Source: Tilletiaria anomala UBC 951
Lineage: Eukaryota > Basidiomycota > Exobasidiomycetes > Georgefischeriales > Tilletiariaceae
Direction: 5' to 3'
DNA: 64,000 nt
NCBI RefSeq assembly: GCF_000711695.1
Contig: NW_013546941.1
Location: 22,184-86,183 of the forward strand
Shown here piece by piece: positions 10,858 through 24,363 of the stretch. The notes below the pieces were generated by a model. It did not search any database and was not told the origin of the DNA. It was given only the letters and a program-made list of their open reading frames with translations. The first letter of the stretch is position 1. Every line of letters begins with the position of its first letter. Made by a program: the position numbers and the translations under genes.

Positions 10858-12285
10858 ATGGGAACCTCCGCTGCGCCTACGCGAGCAACAGCACCTCAAG
10901 CTTCCAGCCTTTGACCGTGTGTATCATCGGCAGGGGCATCGGCGACCTAGCAGCTGGCATAGCCTTGCACCGTCCCGGTCACAACGTGTCGATTTCGAAC
11001 GAAGAGGCTTCGACGTCAAAATCGGCCGCCCATCTCGTGCGCCGCAAACGGAGTGCGATGGCCTCGCGAGTGGGGCGTCGATTGCATAGCCGGCCGACGG
11101 GTCACGCTGATGAAGCTCATCATGCACGACTGGAATACAGGTGAAGTACTTAACGAGTACAATCTCAGCGGTAACGAGGCCGAGTGGGGCTTCCTTGGGA
11201 GTGCACACCCGGGAATGTTTGACAATTGTCGTTAAATCTCCTCCGCGGACTCTTCACAATTTGCAGGTTCCACAGACGAGATCAACACCGCATTTTACTT
11301 GAAGCAGCAGCCTCTCCAGAAGGTCAATGGCCCCATGCAAGATTGCCGTTGACCATATCGCCGAGCCCGCAGACTCGGAATACAGCACCGTAACGTTCCA
11401 GAATGGTGCGACTTTCAGGCGAACCGACCTCATTGTCGGCGCTGATGGCATTCACTCAGTCGTCCGTGAACAGATCGGCATGCAAGTTATCAAGCGGTCA
11501 GCAGCGCAGAGTTGCTACCGGTGCAATTTCACCAAGCAGGAAGCTGAGCAGTTCGGACTGGACTTTGCGAACTTCCCCGGCATCCAATTTTGAGGCCGCT
11601 ACCCTAATCCAAAGGAGGGACTTGACACTACTTACAAGGTAGTGCTCAGCCCATGCACAGGAGGCGATGTCATATCCTTGTACCTCTTCATGCCGTCGGA
11701 GCTGACCAACCACCATGCGGAAGGCTTCAGCTGGGCCGATGCGACAGTGGAGGAGTGCATACCGGGCTTATACTCGCAGCTGGATCCGCGTTGCCGGCAA
11801 CTGATTCAACACACGATTGAGCGCAAGCCATGGGGTCTGTACATCCACGAGCCGTACTCGCACTGGCAACACGGCAGAGCTTGCCTGCTCGGCGACCCGG
11901 TGAAGCCGCTCATGCCAAATCAATCGCAGGGCGCCGTGCAGGCGCTCGAAGACGCCGCTGCGCTCAGGATCATCTTCAGCGAAAGTACGATGGGCGCTTC
12001 ACGAGCGACGTGCAGGCCAGCCTGCAGGTTTACGAGACTATCCGCAGCCCCAGGGGCTCGCGCGTGCAGCTCGCATCGCTCAAGGCGACGATGAACATTA
12101 ACGAACGCATCGGTTTCTTCAGGTTGAGCTCGCACGACGCGCGGCTGGCAGCGCCGGAGGGCAAGCTGACGGTCGACGAGATGAATCGGTACGATATGCA
12201 TCAACACATTGAGGACGTTGTCAGTGCCCTAGATGCCGTTGGCGAGGTGCACGAACAAGGAAAAACAACCCAAGTGCACCTTTAA
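10858..12285 (+). pseudogene. Relic of an FAD-dependent monooxygenase (salicylate-hydroxylase type)
   Basis: Pieces of one class A flavin monooxygenase occur in order but in different frames. An ATG at 10858 opens MGTSAAPTRATAPQ; then TVCIIGRGIGDLAAGIAL (degenerate GxGxxG), REWGVDCIAGRRV, DLIVGADGIHSVVREQIG, VVLSPCTGGDVISLYLFMP, ERKPWGLYIHEPYSHW and RFTSDVQASLQVYETIRSP. The frame breaks near 10915, near 11045 and near 11985. A TGA at 11591-11593 stands where relatives have Trp (IQFWGxYPNP). The usual GDAAHP flavin motif reads GDPVKP. Introns could explain some shifts, but not the nonsense codon or the 11985 shift. A non-functional gene is the simplest reading. Confidence 0.85.
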
Positions 12286-12589
12286 CGCGCTCAGGGTTGT
12301 GCTTGACGCCCATCGCAGTCCACGCATATATTAGAATTTTTCGAAACATCAAGGAACCTCGGCCGAGTGATCTCGCGGCGGGTACAACTTTGGAAAGGGG
12401 ATGTTCAGCGTGCTCGACGAGAGCAACCCCCTGACAGTTGGCATTAATCATGCATCCGACTTAGTGTTCGGAAGCCTGAGTGTTTTGCGTGCAATCATCT
12501 CAAATGCAGAGTGCATTGAAAGTGATGTGTACATATCTCTGAGTGCTTCCTGCGCCATGGCGACCACTCTACTCATCATCATCCATGGA
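12286..12589. other. Intergenic, convergent 3' ends
   Basis: About 300 bp between the monooxygenase relic and the NUXM stop codon on the opposite strand. Nothing recognisable besides the expected transcription ends. Confidence 0.6.
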
Positions 12590-13651
12590 CTATGCGTCCT
12601 CCTTCCCCTCGCCTTCCCGGGCCATGCTAAAGTCAGCGGTGCTGGGACCATGATGCTTATGGTTGGAAAAGTTGAACCAGGGCATTGCGCTGAACTTGAG
12701 CTGGGAGAAGGCACTGTTCCTGTGTGCGACACCTTGAATGTAGTCGCTCAGGTCCGACTGGCCGTAGCCTGCTGGCAGGGGACCGCCGGCTTTGGCCACT
12801 TCGAGCTCTTTGGAGGCAAGCGACTGCTCGATCTCATTTTCAGACCAGCCCCAGAGGCGGACTGCGAGATGCAGCAGGCATGGAAAAGGGGCCACGCGTG
12901 TGTAAGCGATGATGCTTGCGGAAGGAACGAAGGTTAAGCATGGCTCGTAACTCACAAGAGCTGCGCTGATATGCGAGAAGGAAGCCGCCTGCTGCTCCGA
13001 GGAAAGTGCTCAGCCGGAGCGCAGGCCCTAGCCCTTTCTTTGGTCTTGTGGTGTCGAACAATTCTGTTTAATAGCAACATATGCCAAGCAGCTCAATATC
13101 TTCAACTCCGGGTTCAAAAAGACCAATACGGAGAGCGCTCACCCATCAGGTAGAGACCGCCGGGAAAGGCGGCCGCTGATCCTGCCCACGCTGCATAATC
13201 GCTTGGCCGGAAGTACTTGATGACCCGCCGGAAGTGCGGGTCTGAGTCGATCAGCGGGTATGGAGTGTTGATATCCTTGACAGCTGTCGCAGTTATGCAT
13301 AGAGGATGCAGCATCGATATTCGGAAGAAGGCAGCGATTGTCAGCTCGAATGCGCATCCGACGCAGTAAAGCTAGCCAGCAACGCTCTGGCTTAGAGTCA
13401 TCCCAAGCAAAAAGAGTGCTACGATGCAAGCAGTACAAAGAGCCAGCCTCAGCAGCTCAAGTACGCCGTTACAGTTGCTGGATGGACCACACCTGAACGC
13501 CCGGAATTGACCCTCCGTTCCTCCTCCCGAGCACCTGGCCTTCCTCATGAAGCCTCCAGCTGAATAAGGGTCTTGCCCGCCCACCCTTTGTGCTGGCATG
13601 ACGATGCGAGATAGATCACAAAGCGCGCAAACCACTGGGACACTCACGCAT
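12590..13651 (-). CDS. NUXM: NADH:ubiquinone oxidoreductase 20.9 kDa subunit (NUXM)
   Basis: Exons 13283..13143, 13063..12956 and 12861..12590 are secure. They give PYPLIDSDPHFRRVIKYFRP, AWAGSAAAFPGGLYLM, LGPALRLSTFLGAAGGFLLAYQRSS and LWGWSENE, matching the fungal-specific complex I subunit known in Neurospora as 20.9 kDa / NUXM. It is a small protein of the inner mitochondrial membrane with two hydrophobic stretches. The start is less certain. A four-base exon ATG-C at 13651..13648, with a perfect GTGAGT donor and the ACAG acceptor at 13284, gives MPVKDINTPYPLID and 174 residues. Without that intron, an ATG at 13314 gives 183 residues. NUP2 starts 440 bp away on the other strand. Confidence 0.9.
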
Positions 13652-14092
13652 TGTGTCTTTTTGTGTCCTCCCACCAGACTGGACCGGTCCCCTGCTGGCG
13701 CTATACGGATGCAACAGTGCTGCAGTTATGGGACTGCTTGTCTCGCTGCTGACATGTGCTTTGGCGAGTGGGAATTGATGAAGGTAGGACCGACTGTATC
13801 TATTGTCAACGTTGGATTCAATCGGAATGGGATCATGCCAGGACGGAAGCAGAGGGCAAGAGAGATGAGGCAGAGAGAACAACGAGCGCCAGAGGCTCAA
13901 CATCACACATGGCGGAAACTGAAAAACGCTCCAACCACGACAACTTGACCTTCCTACCAAGTGCACTTGACAGTTGCCGCATGCCTCCGTCTTCTTGTTT
14001 TCACTCATAAACATCGCAAAAGCTGAAGGCCAGAGAGAGGGCGTAACTTCGCTGCCGTGATCCTAAAGAGGTGAGGAGAAACAACACGCAGC
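13652..14092. promoter_or_regulatory. Divergent NUXM/NUP2 promoter region
   Basis: The 441 bp between the proposed NUXM start and the nucleoporin start must serve both genes. I see no coding signal or strong TATA element. Confidence 0.5.
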
Positions 14093-17000
14093 ATGGACGC
14101 CCACGAGTATTTCCAAGAGGCAGGCCCAAGCCGACAGCCGGGCCTGCGAAGCACGACCCAGCTCTCCTCCTCGCCGACCCTGCCTCCTGCAAAAGGAGAC
14201 GATTCGTTCGGCATGGTTGACTCTTTTGGAAGAACGCAGCAGTCAGGCGTGAACGTACGCGTAGGCAGGTCGCCTCGCACGCCGAGAGTCAGGGCATCAC
14301 CATATTCGAGGCCGCACGCGAGTTCCTCATCACGACTCGGACCAGGAGCGACACATGAGCACGGAGGGTCCGCCAATAGTCCCTTTGGGGCCCCTGCGTT
14401 GAGCCCTTCTTTAGCATATCAAGCTGGCCAGTTGTCTGCAGCACGTAAGCTTGACATCCGCAGGCCCGCAAGGGGGCAAGATGCCGCTGGAAGAAGCAAG
14501 GCAAAGGCGGCTGGAGAAGAAGACGTGCACCTTGCACAAGAAGCTGCAAAAGTGTGTCCAGCCTGCTCGAAACCTCGAAGCTCTTCTGTGTCGCTGACTA
14601 TAATTTATCATTACAGTCACCTGGAATGCTGCAATCTTTCCTTTCTCTCATTTCTCCTTATCGATCTGCACGCAAAGAACGCTCAGCAGCGTTTGGCCCC
14701 GATCTCAATCCAAATGTAGACGCGGAGCGCCGAGCAGCGACCGCTTCGCCACTCACTCGTCGGCTGAATGGCGTTCAGGACTCAGAAAGGGCCTCGCAAC
14801 TTCAGGCCGACAAGATCTCGGTAGCTGCCGCTCTAGGAACACGGAGCGGCAACAGGTTGAGAGGCGTACTTTCGCAGCCTTCACTTCCACGCCATGCCGG
14901 CCCAACATCAAGCGGCTTTGCAAAGTACAGCCGCATGAACGCTGCACAGGGCCTCTTCGTCTCAAGCCAGCAGCCCTCTGTAGGGGGGGTTGAAGCGACG
15001 CAAAGAATGGCGGAAGAAGATGCGGATTCAATGCAGTCCACGGACCAGGGACCGGAAGGCATCGCATCACCCGCCACGATGCAAACCCCAACCGCTCGGA
15101 CTATGCAGGGGTCAGGTCATAACGAAGGTGTTCCAGACTACTCTCCACAGCGTAACTATTCTCTGTTGTCCAAATTCTTCACCGAGAAGAGCGGCGCATC
15201 ATCTTCCGGAGATGCAGAGCCGCTGACCGAGCTGGAGCTGGCGGGCTGCATGAAACTCATCGAAGAGTGCGCCTCTGCCGGACGCGACTTGGAGAGCGAG
15301 TTTGGAGAGATTGCTGCAGGTCACGACATAACAGCCAGTATCGCTTCCAATGCGAACAGCGGTGGCCTGCTAGGCGTCGCGGGACCTTCGCGAACAGGTT
15401 TGGGCGTCTCGCCTCGCCGGTCCGAGTCGATTGGCTCTTCACCTTCTATGCGTGCCGGTTTGTACGATGTCGAGGTTGGCGGTCGCCCCACACCGCAGTT
15501 GCGCCCATCTCGATCATTCTTGTCGCCGTATCACGTTGCCAAAAAGACACAGGCGGCATCTGCTGCCACCGTTCTGGCGCCCGTCATCCGCTCCCCACCG
15601 GCTAGTGTCAGTCCAGCTGCGCGGCGAACGAGGCGAACCATCTACCTCGGCCCAGGGCTGAGCGTCGCGGCCTCGCCACGGACCGCCAATCGAATGCGAC
15701 AAGCGCCGCCGGCGCAAACGCTCGAGTTGCCTTCATTCGTCGTGTCATCGGCTGGATTTGGCAGCAAAAGGGTTAGGAGGGAAGAGCCGGGCGCGGAGCC
15801 GCCGATGGATTCGGAGATGCGAGATACACGCGCGCAGCGGGACCAAGAAGCTGGTGACAATGCATCGCCTCCTACTTCGCTTGCTTCATCCTCGACGCCA
15901 TTCACCAACAATGCGCTAACTTCCCAACCCGCCTCTTTTCCGCAGCCTGCCTCGCCCGTGCCAATGACTCCAAGTCGGTCACAGCCACAGTATCTCCAGC
16001 AGAAGCAAAATCAGCAGGTCACAACTCAGGGTGCTTCGCCAACAGCTGCTGCTTATGGCTCCGCGCAGCCTACTATGACACGAAGTGCGACCGCTTCCGC
16101 ACTCCTTGGCATCTTGCAAGAGCACCCGCTGGAGCCATCCCCTCGCCCTCAGCCTCGACTGGAGGTGATCAACCCCTACCAAAACGCTTCTGTATCCGCA
16201 CGTCTCCCTTCCTCTTCATCCTCCAATTCGGTCGCCTCCGCCCCGCGCACGCCAGGATCATTGGCGCGTGCACGGGATCGCGGTAGCATCAGCGAGCGCA
16301 TGGCCAAGTCGCGTGCTCAAGCTGTGGCTAATGCGAAGCGCAAAGCGGCAGAGGAGGCCAGCAAGAAGGAGAGCGTGTTGGATCTCATCGAGAAGTCTGC
16401 GCCGAGTCCACGCAACAACAAGAGACTGCGCTCGTCCGCAGCTGCATCGGATGCTGCTTCAGGCGACGCTTCGAATACGCTACCCTTAACGGTGGCGTCA
16501 AGGGATCAGCCGCTGCAGGAGAATGACCTCTTCAGCAGAGGAGCGGCTGTGCCGGACAAAGCGGAAAAGTCAAAGGCCGCAACAGAGGAAGCCAAGAGAC
16601 GGACGCAGGCGCTGCAAGAGAAGGAGAAAGAGCAGGAGAAGGCAAAAGCGAGTGCAAAGACAAAGGCGGTGGAAGAAGAGCGAGAACAGATGAAGGCAAA
16701 GCAAGCAGCAAAAACTTCTAGCGACAAGCCCGCGGCTGCCCTGCCCAGTAAGCTTATTCTAGCGCCATCAAGCAATGGGAATTTGGCGGCTCCATCGTCC
16801 CCGTTCTCCTTCCAGCTACCGGCACAACTTGCAGCCAGCATTCCTAAGAAACCTAGCCCTCTTGCTACGGCTGTCTCGGCGGCTCCTGATTCACCAGGAT
16901 CAGACCGAGAGGACAGGACGTCCATCTCAAGTGCACAAACTACGCCCTCGAAGCCTGTTTCTACGCGTTCGGCAGCAGAGTCTGGAATATTTCCTTTCAC

Positions 17001-17952
17001 AACGCCAGCCACCAAGTGCCAAGGCACTCCGACCCCTGCCGCAGCATCAACTACACCCGTGTCAGCGCCCCCTTTTACTCTCACCGCAGCCGCCACACCG
17101 AAGATATCTGCTCCTGCTCTAGTTGCATTACCCCAGACATCGCGAGACGTAGCACTGGGCGAGCCGCCGTCAGCACTGCCGATCTTCGACTTTGCACTGC
17201 CTTCGCGTGTGAACGAGAGGATGCTCTCTGCTGCTGAAAGGGCAGCGCGAGATACGGCTTTGTCGACTTTGCCGAAGGACCTGCCGGCTTTCAAGTTCAA
17301 TGATGAGCCAGCAGGCTCAGCTGCCGCCACACAGACGCCATTTTCGTTCCCGTCACAGGCATCAGGCAGCAGCACGAGCGGATCAGCTGCTCCTTCTCCA
17401 ACGATTCTATCGCTGCCGACCTCGTCGCCAACTGCAATCAAGTTCTCGCCTTCTAAACCCTCGGCTCCGCCACAGCCTTCCAGCGAGTCATCTGCATCTG
17501 AAGGTACGGAGGACGGAGAGATCACCTCGCGCGACAAGGGGCCTGGAGAGGGTGAGGAAGACGAAGACACACAACACGAGGTCCGAGTCAAAGCCTGGCG
17601 AAAGGACGGAGCTGCTTGGAAGGACGTGGGCGTTGGCATGCTTCGTCTGAAGAAGAAAAAGTCTTCTGACAAGCGGCGTATGCTCATGCGCTCTGAAGGC
17701 AATGGCAACGTCTTGATCGTGAGTAATGGCCTATGGAACTGAGAAAATTCATATCGAGCAGGACTCAATATAGCTTCCTTTCAGAATTTCAACCTCGTCA
17801 AAGGCCTCACAGCTCGGCAGGACAAGACACAAATCGTTTTTATGGGCTTTGAAGCCTCTGAGATGGTCAATTTCAGAGTGAAGGCCAAGAGCGCAAGCGA
17901 GGCGGCAGCTCTCAAGGCCGCGATTGAGAAGGAGGCTGCACACGTCGCCTGA
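14093..17952 (+). CDS. NUP2: Nup2/Nup50-type nucleoporin with RanBP1 domain
   Basis: Exons 14093..14551, 14617..17718 and 17785..17952 encode 1242 residues. Most of the chain is Ser/Pro/Ala-rich and disordered, with scattered FG-type units (PFSFQLP, PIFDFALP, PAFKFND, PFSFPSQ). A coiled, charged segment rich in Lys/Glu lies at about 650-720. The last 120 residues form a Ran-binding domain: EVRVKAWRKDGAAWKDVGVG, LRLKKKKS, RRMLMRSEGNGNVLI, NFNLVKGL and VNFRVKAKSASEAAALKAAIEKE. This combination fits Nup2, a mobile nuclear-basket nucleoporin that binds importin-alpha and Ran-GTP. The intron before the last exon splits NVLI|NFNL, where the Ran-binding fold continues. It is longer than yeast Nup2 (720 residues) because of the disordered part. 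Confidence 0.88.
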
Positions 17953-19013
17953 CGCTGTATTGTGTATGAGAATGCTCAGCAACTTCCGTCTGACGACTTT
18001 TGCTCACATCTGTGAATGTTTCGCCGCTCACAACGTTTGACGAAAGCTCACCCTCTTTTTGAGAGCACGCGCCCCATCATCCACGGCGCGGGCATCAATA
18101 CTGTAGGGCAGATCGATGCAAGTCTGCGCTCGACTGGGATTTGGCTAATCTGTGCTGCATATTCACTTGCGCGCCCACACGGAAATCATCCATTAAGTCT
18201 GAGCGAACATACAGCCGAACGCGAGAGGGCAAGGTTCGGCTCGATGTGGCACTATTCTGGCCTCACCTTTCTATGACCGCGAGCAAGCTTTGCTCGTCGG
18301 GCTAGTTGGTCAAAATATGTCAGTTGTGGCCAACGTGTTCCTCTATCTGAGGAGTTCGCAGGATGACCCTCTCAATTTGGCGCACGTACCGCTTTCTTCC
18401 TCCCACGATACTTGGCGTTGAAGAGTAGAGGAAGATAAATGCTTCACCACGCCCATCGGGATTTCGGCTGGCCTCGATCGGCACCTTTGATGATCGACGA
18501 AGACGAGGCCTGCCCATTGAGAATGCGGCGGACAATTCATGCGAAGTCGTATGGCGGCTCCCGCAAATTGATTTCGCAGCTCGGTGCTCAGAGCATGACA
18601 ACCACCTCTTTTGCTCTGGTTGATTGGCCGCCGAGCTGTGCTTTACGATTTTATGCGAGGCCTTCATACCACATAACATCGAAAGAAGGGACCATTTAGA
18701 GGCGAGGAACGCTCACGCATGCTTTCTCTGTAGCTCGTCTCGCCATGGCTGCGGGTAGCACCCGTCAGCGATATGATGAGATGAGCTGTGGGTGCTGGAC
18801 TCCTCTGCTTTGCAGGGGAGCCGGCATTCGCAAAGGCAAGGCCCCAGACTATCAAGCCCAATTCGCCAGGTCCAAGCGCGAGTGCTATGCGCTTGTGAGT
18901 GCTATGAGTAAATGGGCGACAAAGTTGTACTTGATTTAACATAACACCTAAGAATACAATGTGCAATGGGGACCGCTGTCCATCTCGGTTCTTGTCTTTT
19001 GATTTGGTTTGCG
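17953..19013. other. Intergenic, convergent 3' ends
   Basis: About 1.06 kb between the NUP2 and RVB2 stop codons. Short open frames on both strands have no recognisable motif. The interval holds the two terminators; nothing more was seen. Confidence 0.6.
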
Positions 19014-20873
<1,860 letters not shown>

Positions 20874-21486
20874 GGTGAATTCTTTTCCTTCCGATGGGAT
20901 AGCTTCAAGGCTTCCTCCCGAATGCCCTTTCTGTTCTCCTTGCTCCCTGATGGTAACCTTGCGATGCGCGACCTCCCCCATTTCTCGTCTCTCCGACATG
21001 AAGAAGTAACCGAAGTCTCAACGAACCACATCGCGCAAAGCCGCTGAGGGCGGAATAGAACCATCAATCTGAATGTGTTCCCCAAGTAGAAAATAATCAC
21101 GTGACATTATTCGACGCGTCATGTGGGAGTCGCGCTAAGAGAAACACACACCAGAGCAAACTCACTGTGTGGTAGACGTTTGTTCGGTGCTTACTGCTCC
21201 AACCCATCGTGACGGCCTCAACCATCGACCATCCGCCCATCGTCCATGTCTCCAGCATCTGCCTGCAACATGCATAGGGCACAAGCTTGCCCGCATCTCG
21301 GCCCCCCTTGATCCGCTGACCGCCTCGACCGCAGTGTAATATCACCCCACCACCCTCCCTTCGATACCGAACGCATCAACCTGCAAAAGTGTAGTGGAAG
21401 CGGCGAACCTCGACAGCAACGCATAGATCAAGCTATTCCCGCTTCCCCGGTTAAACAATCAGATTACAACAAGAACAACAAACACG
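20874..21486. promoter_or_regulatory. Divergent RVB2/kinesin-14 promoter region
   Basis: The 613 bp between the RVB2 ATG and the kinesin ATG hold both promoters. The RVB2 side stays open in frame up to an ATG at 20999, so part may be 5' leader or N-terminal extension. Confidence 0.5.
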
Positions 21487-24166
21487 ATGTCGGCGGTGAG
21501 TTGTGCTGTCCGAGTTTTGCCTTGCATCTGATTTTGTTTTGACATTTGGTCGACCTTTCCGCCGCTGCACCCGCTTTGTGACATCTGGTATTTCAATCCG
21601 CCTCAGATCTACGACGATCCGAGTCGCCCAGCATCCTCTCTGAGCTCCAGCATCCCCGTGCCGCGAACCATCAAGCGGCCTACCGCTACTGCGGGGCCGA
21701 GGAAGACACTGCTGGCCGGCAACCCGCACTCTCCGCGCATTCTCTCCGGCCACCGCTCTCGAGCAGCTTCGGCCCTCAATAGCAGCAGCGGCGCGGGTAA
21801 CACACGCCTACCCGGCTCTAAAAGGGCTGCCACGTCGTCGAATGTTCCAGCAGCTCGGCGACCACTCGGGAGCAGTGTCAATGCTGGCAATGTGACCTCT
21901 GCTGCGGTCAGAGGCGTAGTGCGACCCAATGCAAAAGGAAACGGTTTCATGCCCAACGTCCGGCGTACCGTCAGCTCAAGCAGTGGCCGTTCCGGCGACG
22001 AGAGTGTCAGTTGCTGCCTCATGCTGCTAGGCCCATCATCTTTCCAGAAGCTAACCCGGATTACACTTGGCCCTTACAGGACCCTTCTCGTATGGAAGCG
22101 CTAGAAGCCAGGGTGGCGTCGATGGCGGACCTGTTTGAAGAAGAAAAGATGAAGAACGAAGCGCGTCTGATGAAAGAGAGGCAGGATCGCATGAGAGGGG
22201 AGGAGCAAGTCAAGCAGCTGCAAGCTGAACTTGGCGAGCAGCGGCGGATTGCAGAAAGGGTCGTCATCGAGAACAGGCGAAGTGTTGAGGAAGAGGAGGT
22301 GCGTCGGCCTTCAGTCTCTTTCGAATCGAAAGGAAAGGAAAACAACAGAAGAGGAAGGTGAGAAAGCTACTGACTTTTTCTCTGCTCTGCTCTGCAATTT
22401 CTTTGCATGATAGTTCGAGCAACTGCGCGAACAGCACGCGCGCGAAAAGCGACGCCTGGAGAACGATCTGGACCGCGAGCGCGAGTCCGTCGCAGCACTC
22501 AAGGCGACACTGTCCCAGCAGTCCACGGCACATCTCACAATGGAGTCGACGCATTCGGCTCTGCGTAACCAGATCACCGCCCTGACAACCGATCTGGACA
22601 CGCACAAGGCGCGCATCGCCGCACTCGAGGCCGAGCTGGTAGACACTAAGCGCAGTAATGCGCACCTTGAGAACGAGCTGCGCGAAGCCGAGTCGCTGCG
22701 GCGCAAGCTGCACAACGAGGTGCAGGAGCTGCGCGGCAACATCCGCGTCTTTGCACGCGTGCGGCCGAGCGTACGCAACGACTCAGTCAACGCGGTGGCG
22801 CAGGGAGGAGCAGCGGCCGACGGCACTGCGGCGCTCGCGAGCATTCGTTACCCCAACGAGAGGGAGGCGAATCAGATCGAGATCCTCGCAGCTGGAGAGA
22901 GTGCGACGGGCACAGCGACGATGAGCAAGCATATCTTCACGTTCGATCGCGTCTTCCAGCCGAGTGCGAGCCAGGCGGATGTGTTTGAGGAGGTAGCCCA
23001 TCTGACACAGTCCGTCCTAGACGGCTACAATGTGCGTCTGACCTCTGCAGCAGCGTTTTTTCCGCGAAAACTCACATTTTCGCCTTCCATTCACTTGCAG
23101 ACTTCCATCTTCGCGTACGGTCAGACGGGCTCCGGAAAGACGCATACGCTCGAGGGTCCAGCGGACTGCTTCCTCACAGGCGACGACCCGGCCTCGCACC
23201 AAGGAGCAGGTCTCATCCCCCGCGCTGTACAGATGCTCTGGGGCACCGCTGAGGCGCTCAAGGATAAAGGTTGGAAATACGACTTTGAAGGACAGATGCT
23301 TGAAATTGTGCGTTTTTTTGAATGTGAGGTGACGGAATGAGCTGCTGATTGGTCCTGCTTGCCGTTCTGCCTATAAGTATCTCGATGGTATCAATGACTT
23401 GCTCGGGAGAGAGTCCTTCGACAAGGCCAAACACGAGATAAAACACGACAAAACGCGCACGGTCATTACGGATGCCGTGGTTGGTGAGTAGAGCAGACAT
23501 TCATTATACAGCTTGATGCTTATCAACTCGCGAGCTTCCTTGCATCGCCTCGCCTTCCGCCCACAGTCCCGCTCGTCTCGCCTCAGCAAGTGTTTGCACT
23601 GCTCGAGAAGGCCAAGAAGCGACGTCAAGTTGCTGCGACGCTGATGAACGAACGCTCCAGTCGCTCGCACAGCGTCTTCATCCTACGCGTACGCGGACAG
23701 AATGCGACAACAATGGAGTGCTGCGATGCCGTGCTCAACCTTGTCGATCTGGCAGGCTCGGAGCGTCTCAGCAATTCAGGCTCCGCGTCCGACCCGCAGC
23801 GGTTGAAGGAGGCGCAGAGCATCAACAAGTCGCTCAGCAGCCTCGCGGATGTCATCGCCGCGCTTGGGCAGAACAAGGCAAGCGCGCACATCCCTTACCG
23901 CAACTCGACGCTCACGTGGCTGCTCAAGAACTCGTTGGGTGGTAATTCCAAGACGTGAGTACGATTGGTCCGCGCGAATGGCGCGCACGTGTGGGTGACT
24001 AACATATCATGCCTTCGCCATTACTTGGTTTCCCAGGCTTATGCTGCTTGCCCTCTCGCCGATGGCTGCCCACCAGTCCGAATCGCTGTGCTCTCTCAGG
24101 TTCGCGACCAAAGTCAACGCCACACACATTGGCACTGCCAAGCGCATGCTCAAAGTGGACGGCTGA
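21487..24166 (+). CDS. Kinesin-14 (C-terminal motor, Kar3/Klp2 type)
   Basis: Eight exons (21487..21495, 21607..22003, 22048..22298, 22414..23031, 23101..23307, 23378..23483, 23567..23954, 24037..24166) encode 701 residues. The first coding exon is nine bases (ATG TCG GCG) and the second intron only 44 nt. Residues 1-135 are basic and disordered, as in microtubule-binding tails; 150-325 are coiled coil. The neck and motor start [14 protein letters not shown] is that of C-terminal, minus-end-directed kinesins. Motor motifs: GQTGSGKT at 432-439, [16 protein letters not shown], and the end [18 protein letters not shown]. Such motors act in spindle assembly, karyogamy and microtubule sliding. RVB2 lies divergent; BFR2 is convergent, 197 bp between stops. 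Confidence 0.95.
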
Positions 24167-24363
24167 CCGACCCCCTGCTAAGTTTGACTTCATCGTGGGC
24201 TGGGGTTTACTATGCATCAGAAGCTGCATCTCTTCCTCCTCCTGGCGCTCGTTCGATATTCGTAGCCTCTGTACAATACTCAGCAGTAATGATACTCGCA
24301 TTCACACCATTTGGACTGTATATTTGCGGGTGATATGGCTATACGGCATTGCAAATGCGATCG

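Noticed and set aside
12401-12937. 178-codon plus-strand frame
   Set aside because: Overlaps NUXM exon 12861..12590 on the other strand, which has clear family motifs.
16506-17768. 420-codon open frame on the minus strand
   Set aside because: It is antisense to NUP2; the plus strand has the Ran-binding domain and FG units. Low-complexity coding DNA leaves the opposite strand open.
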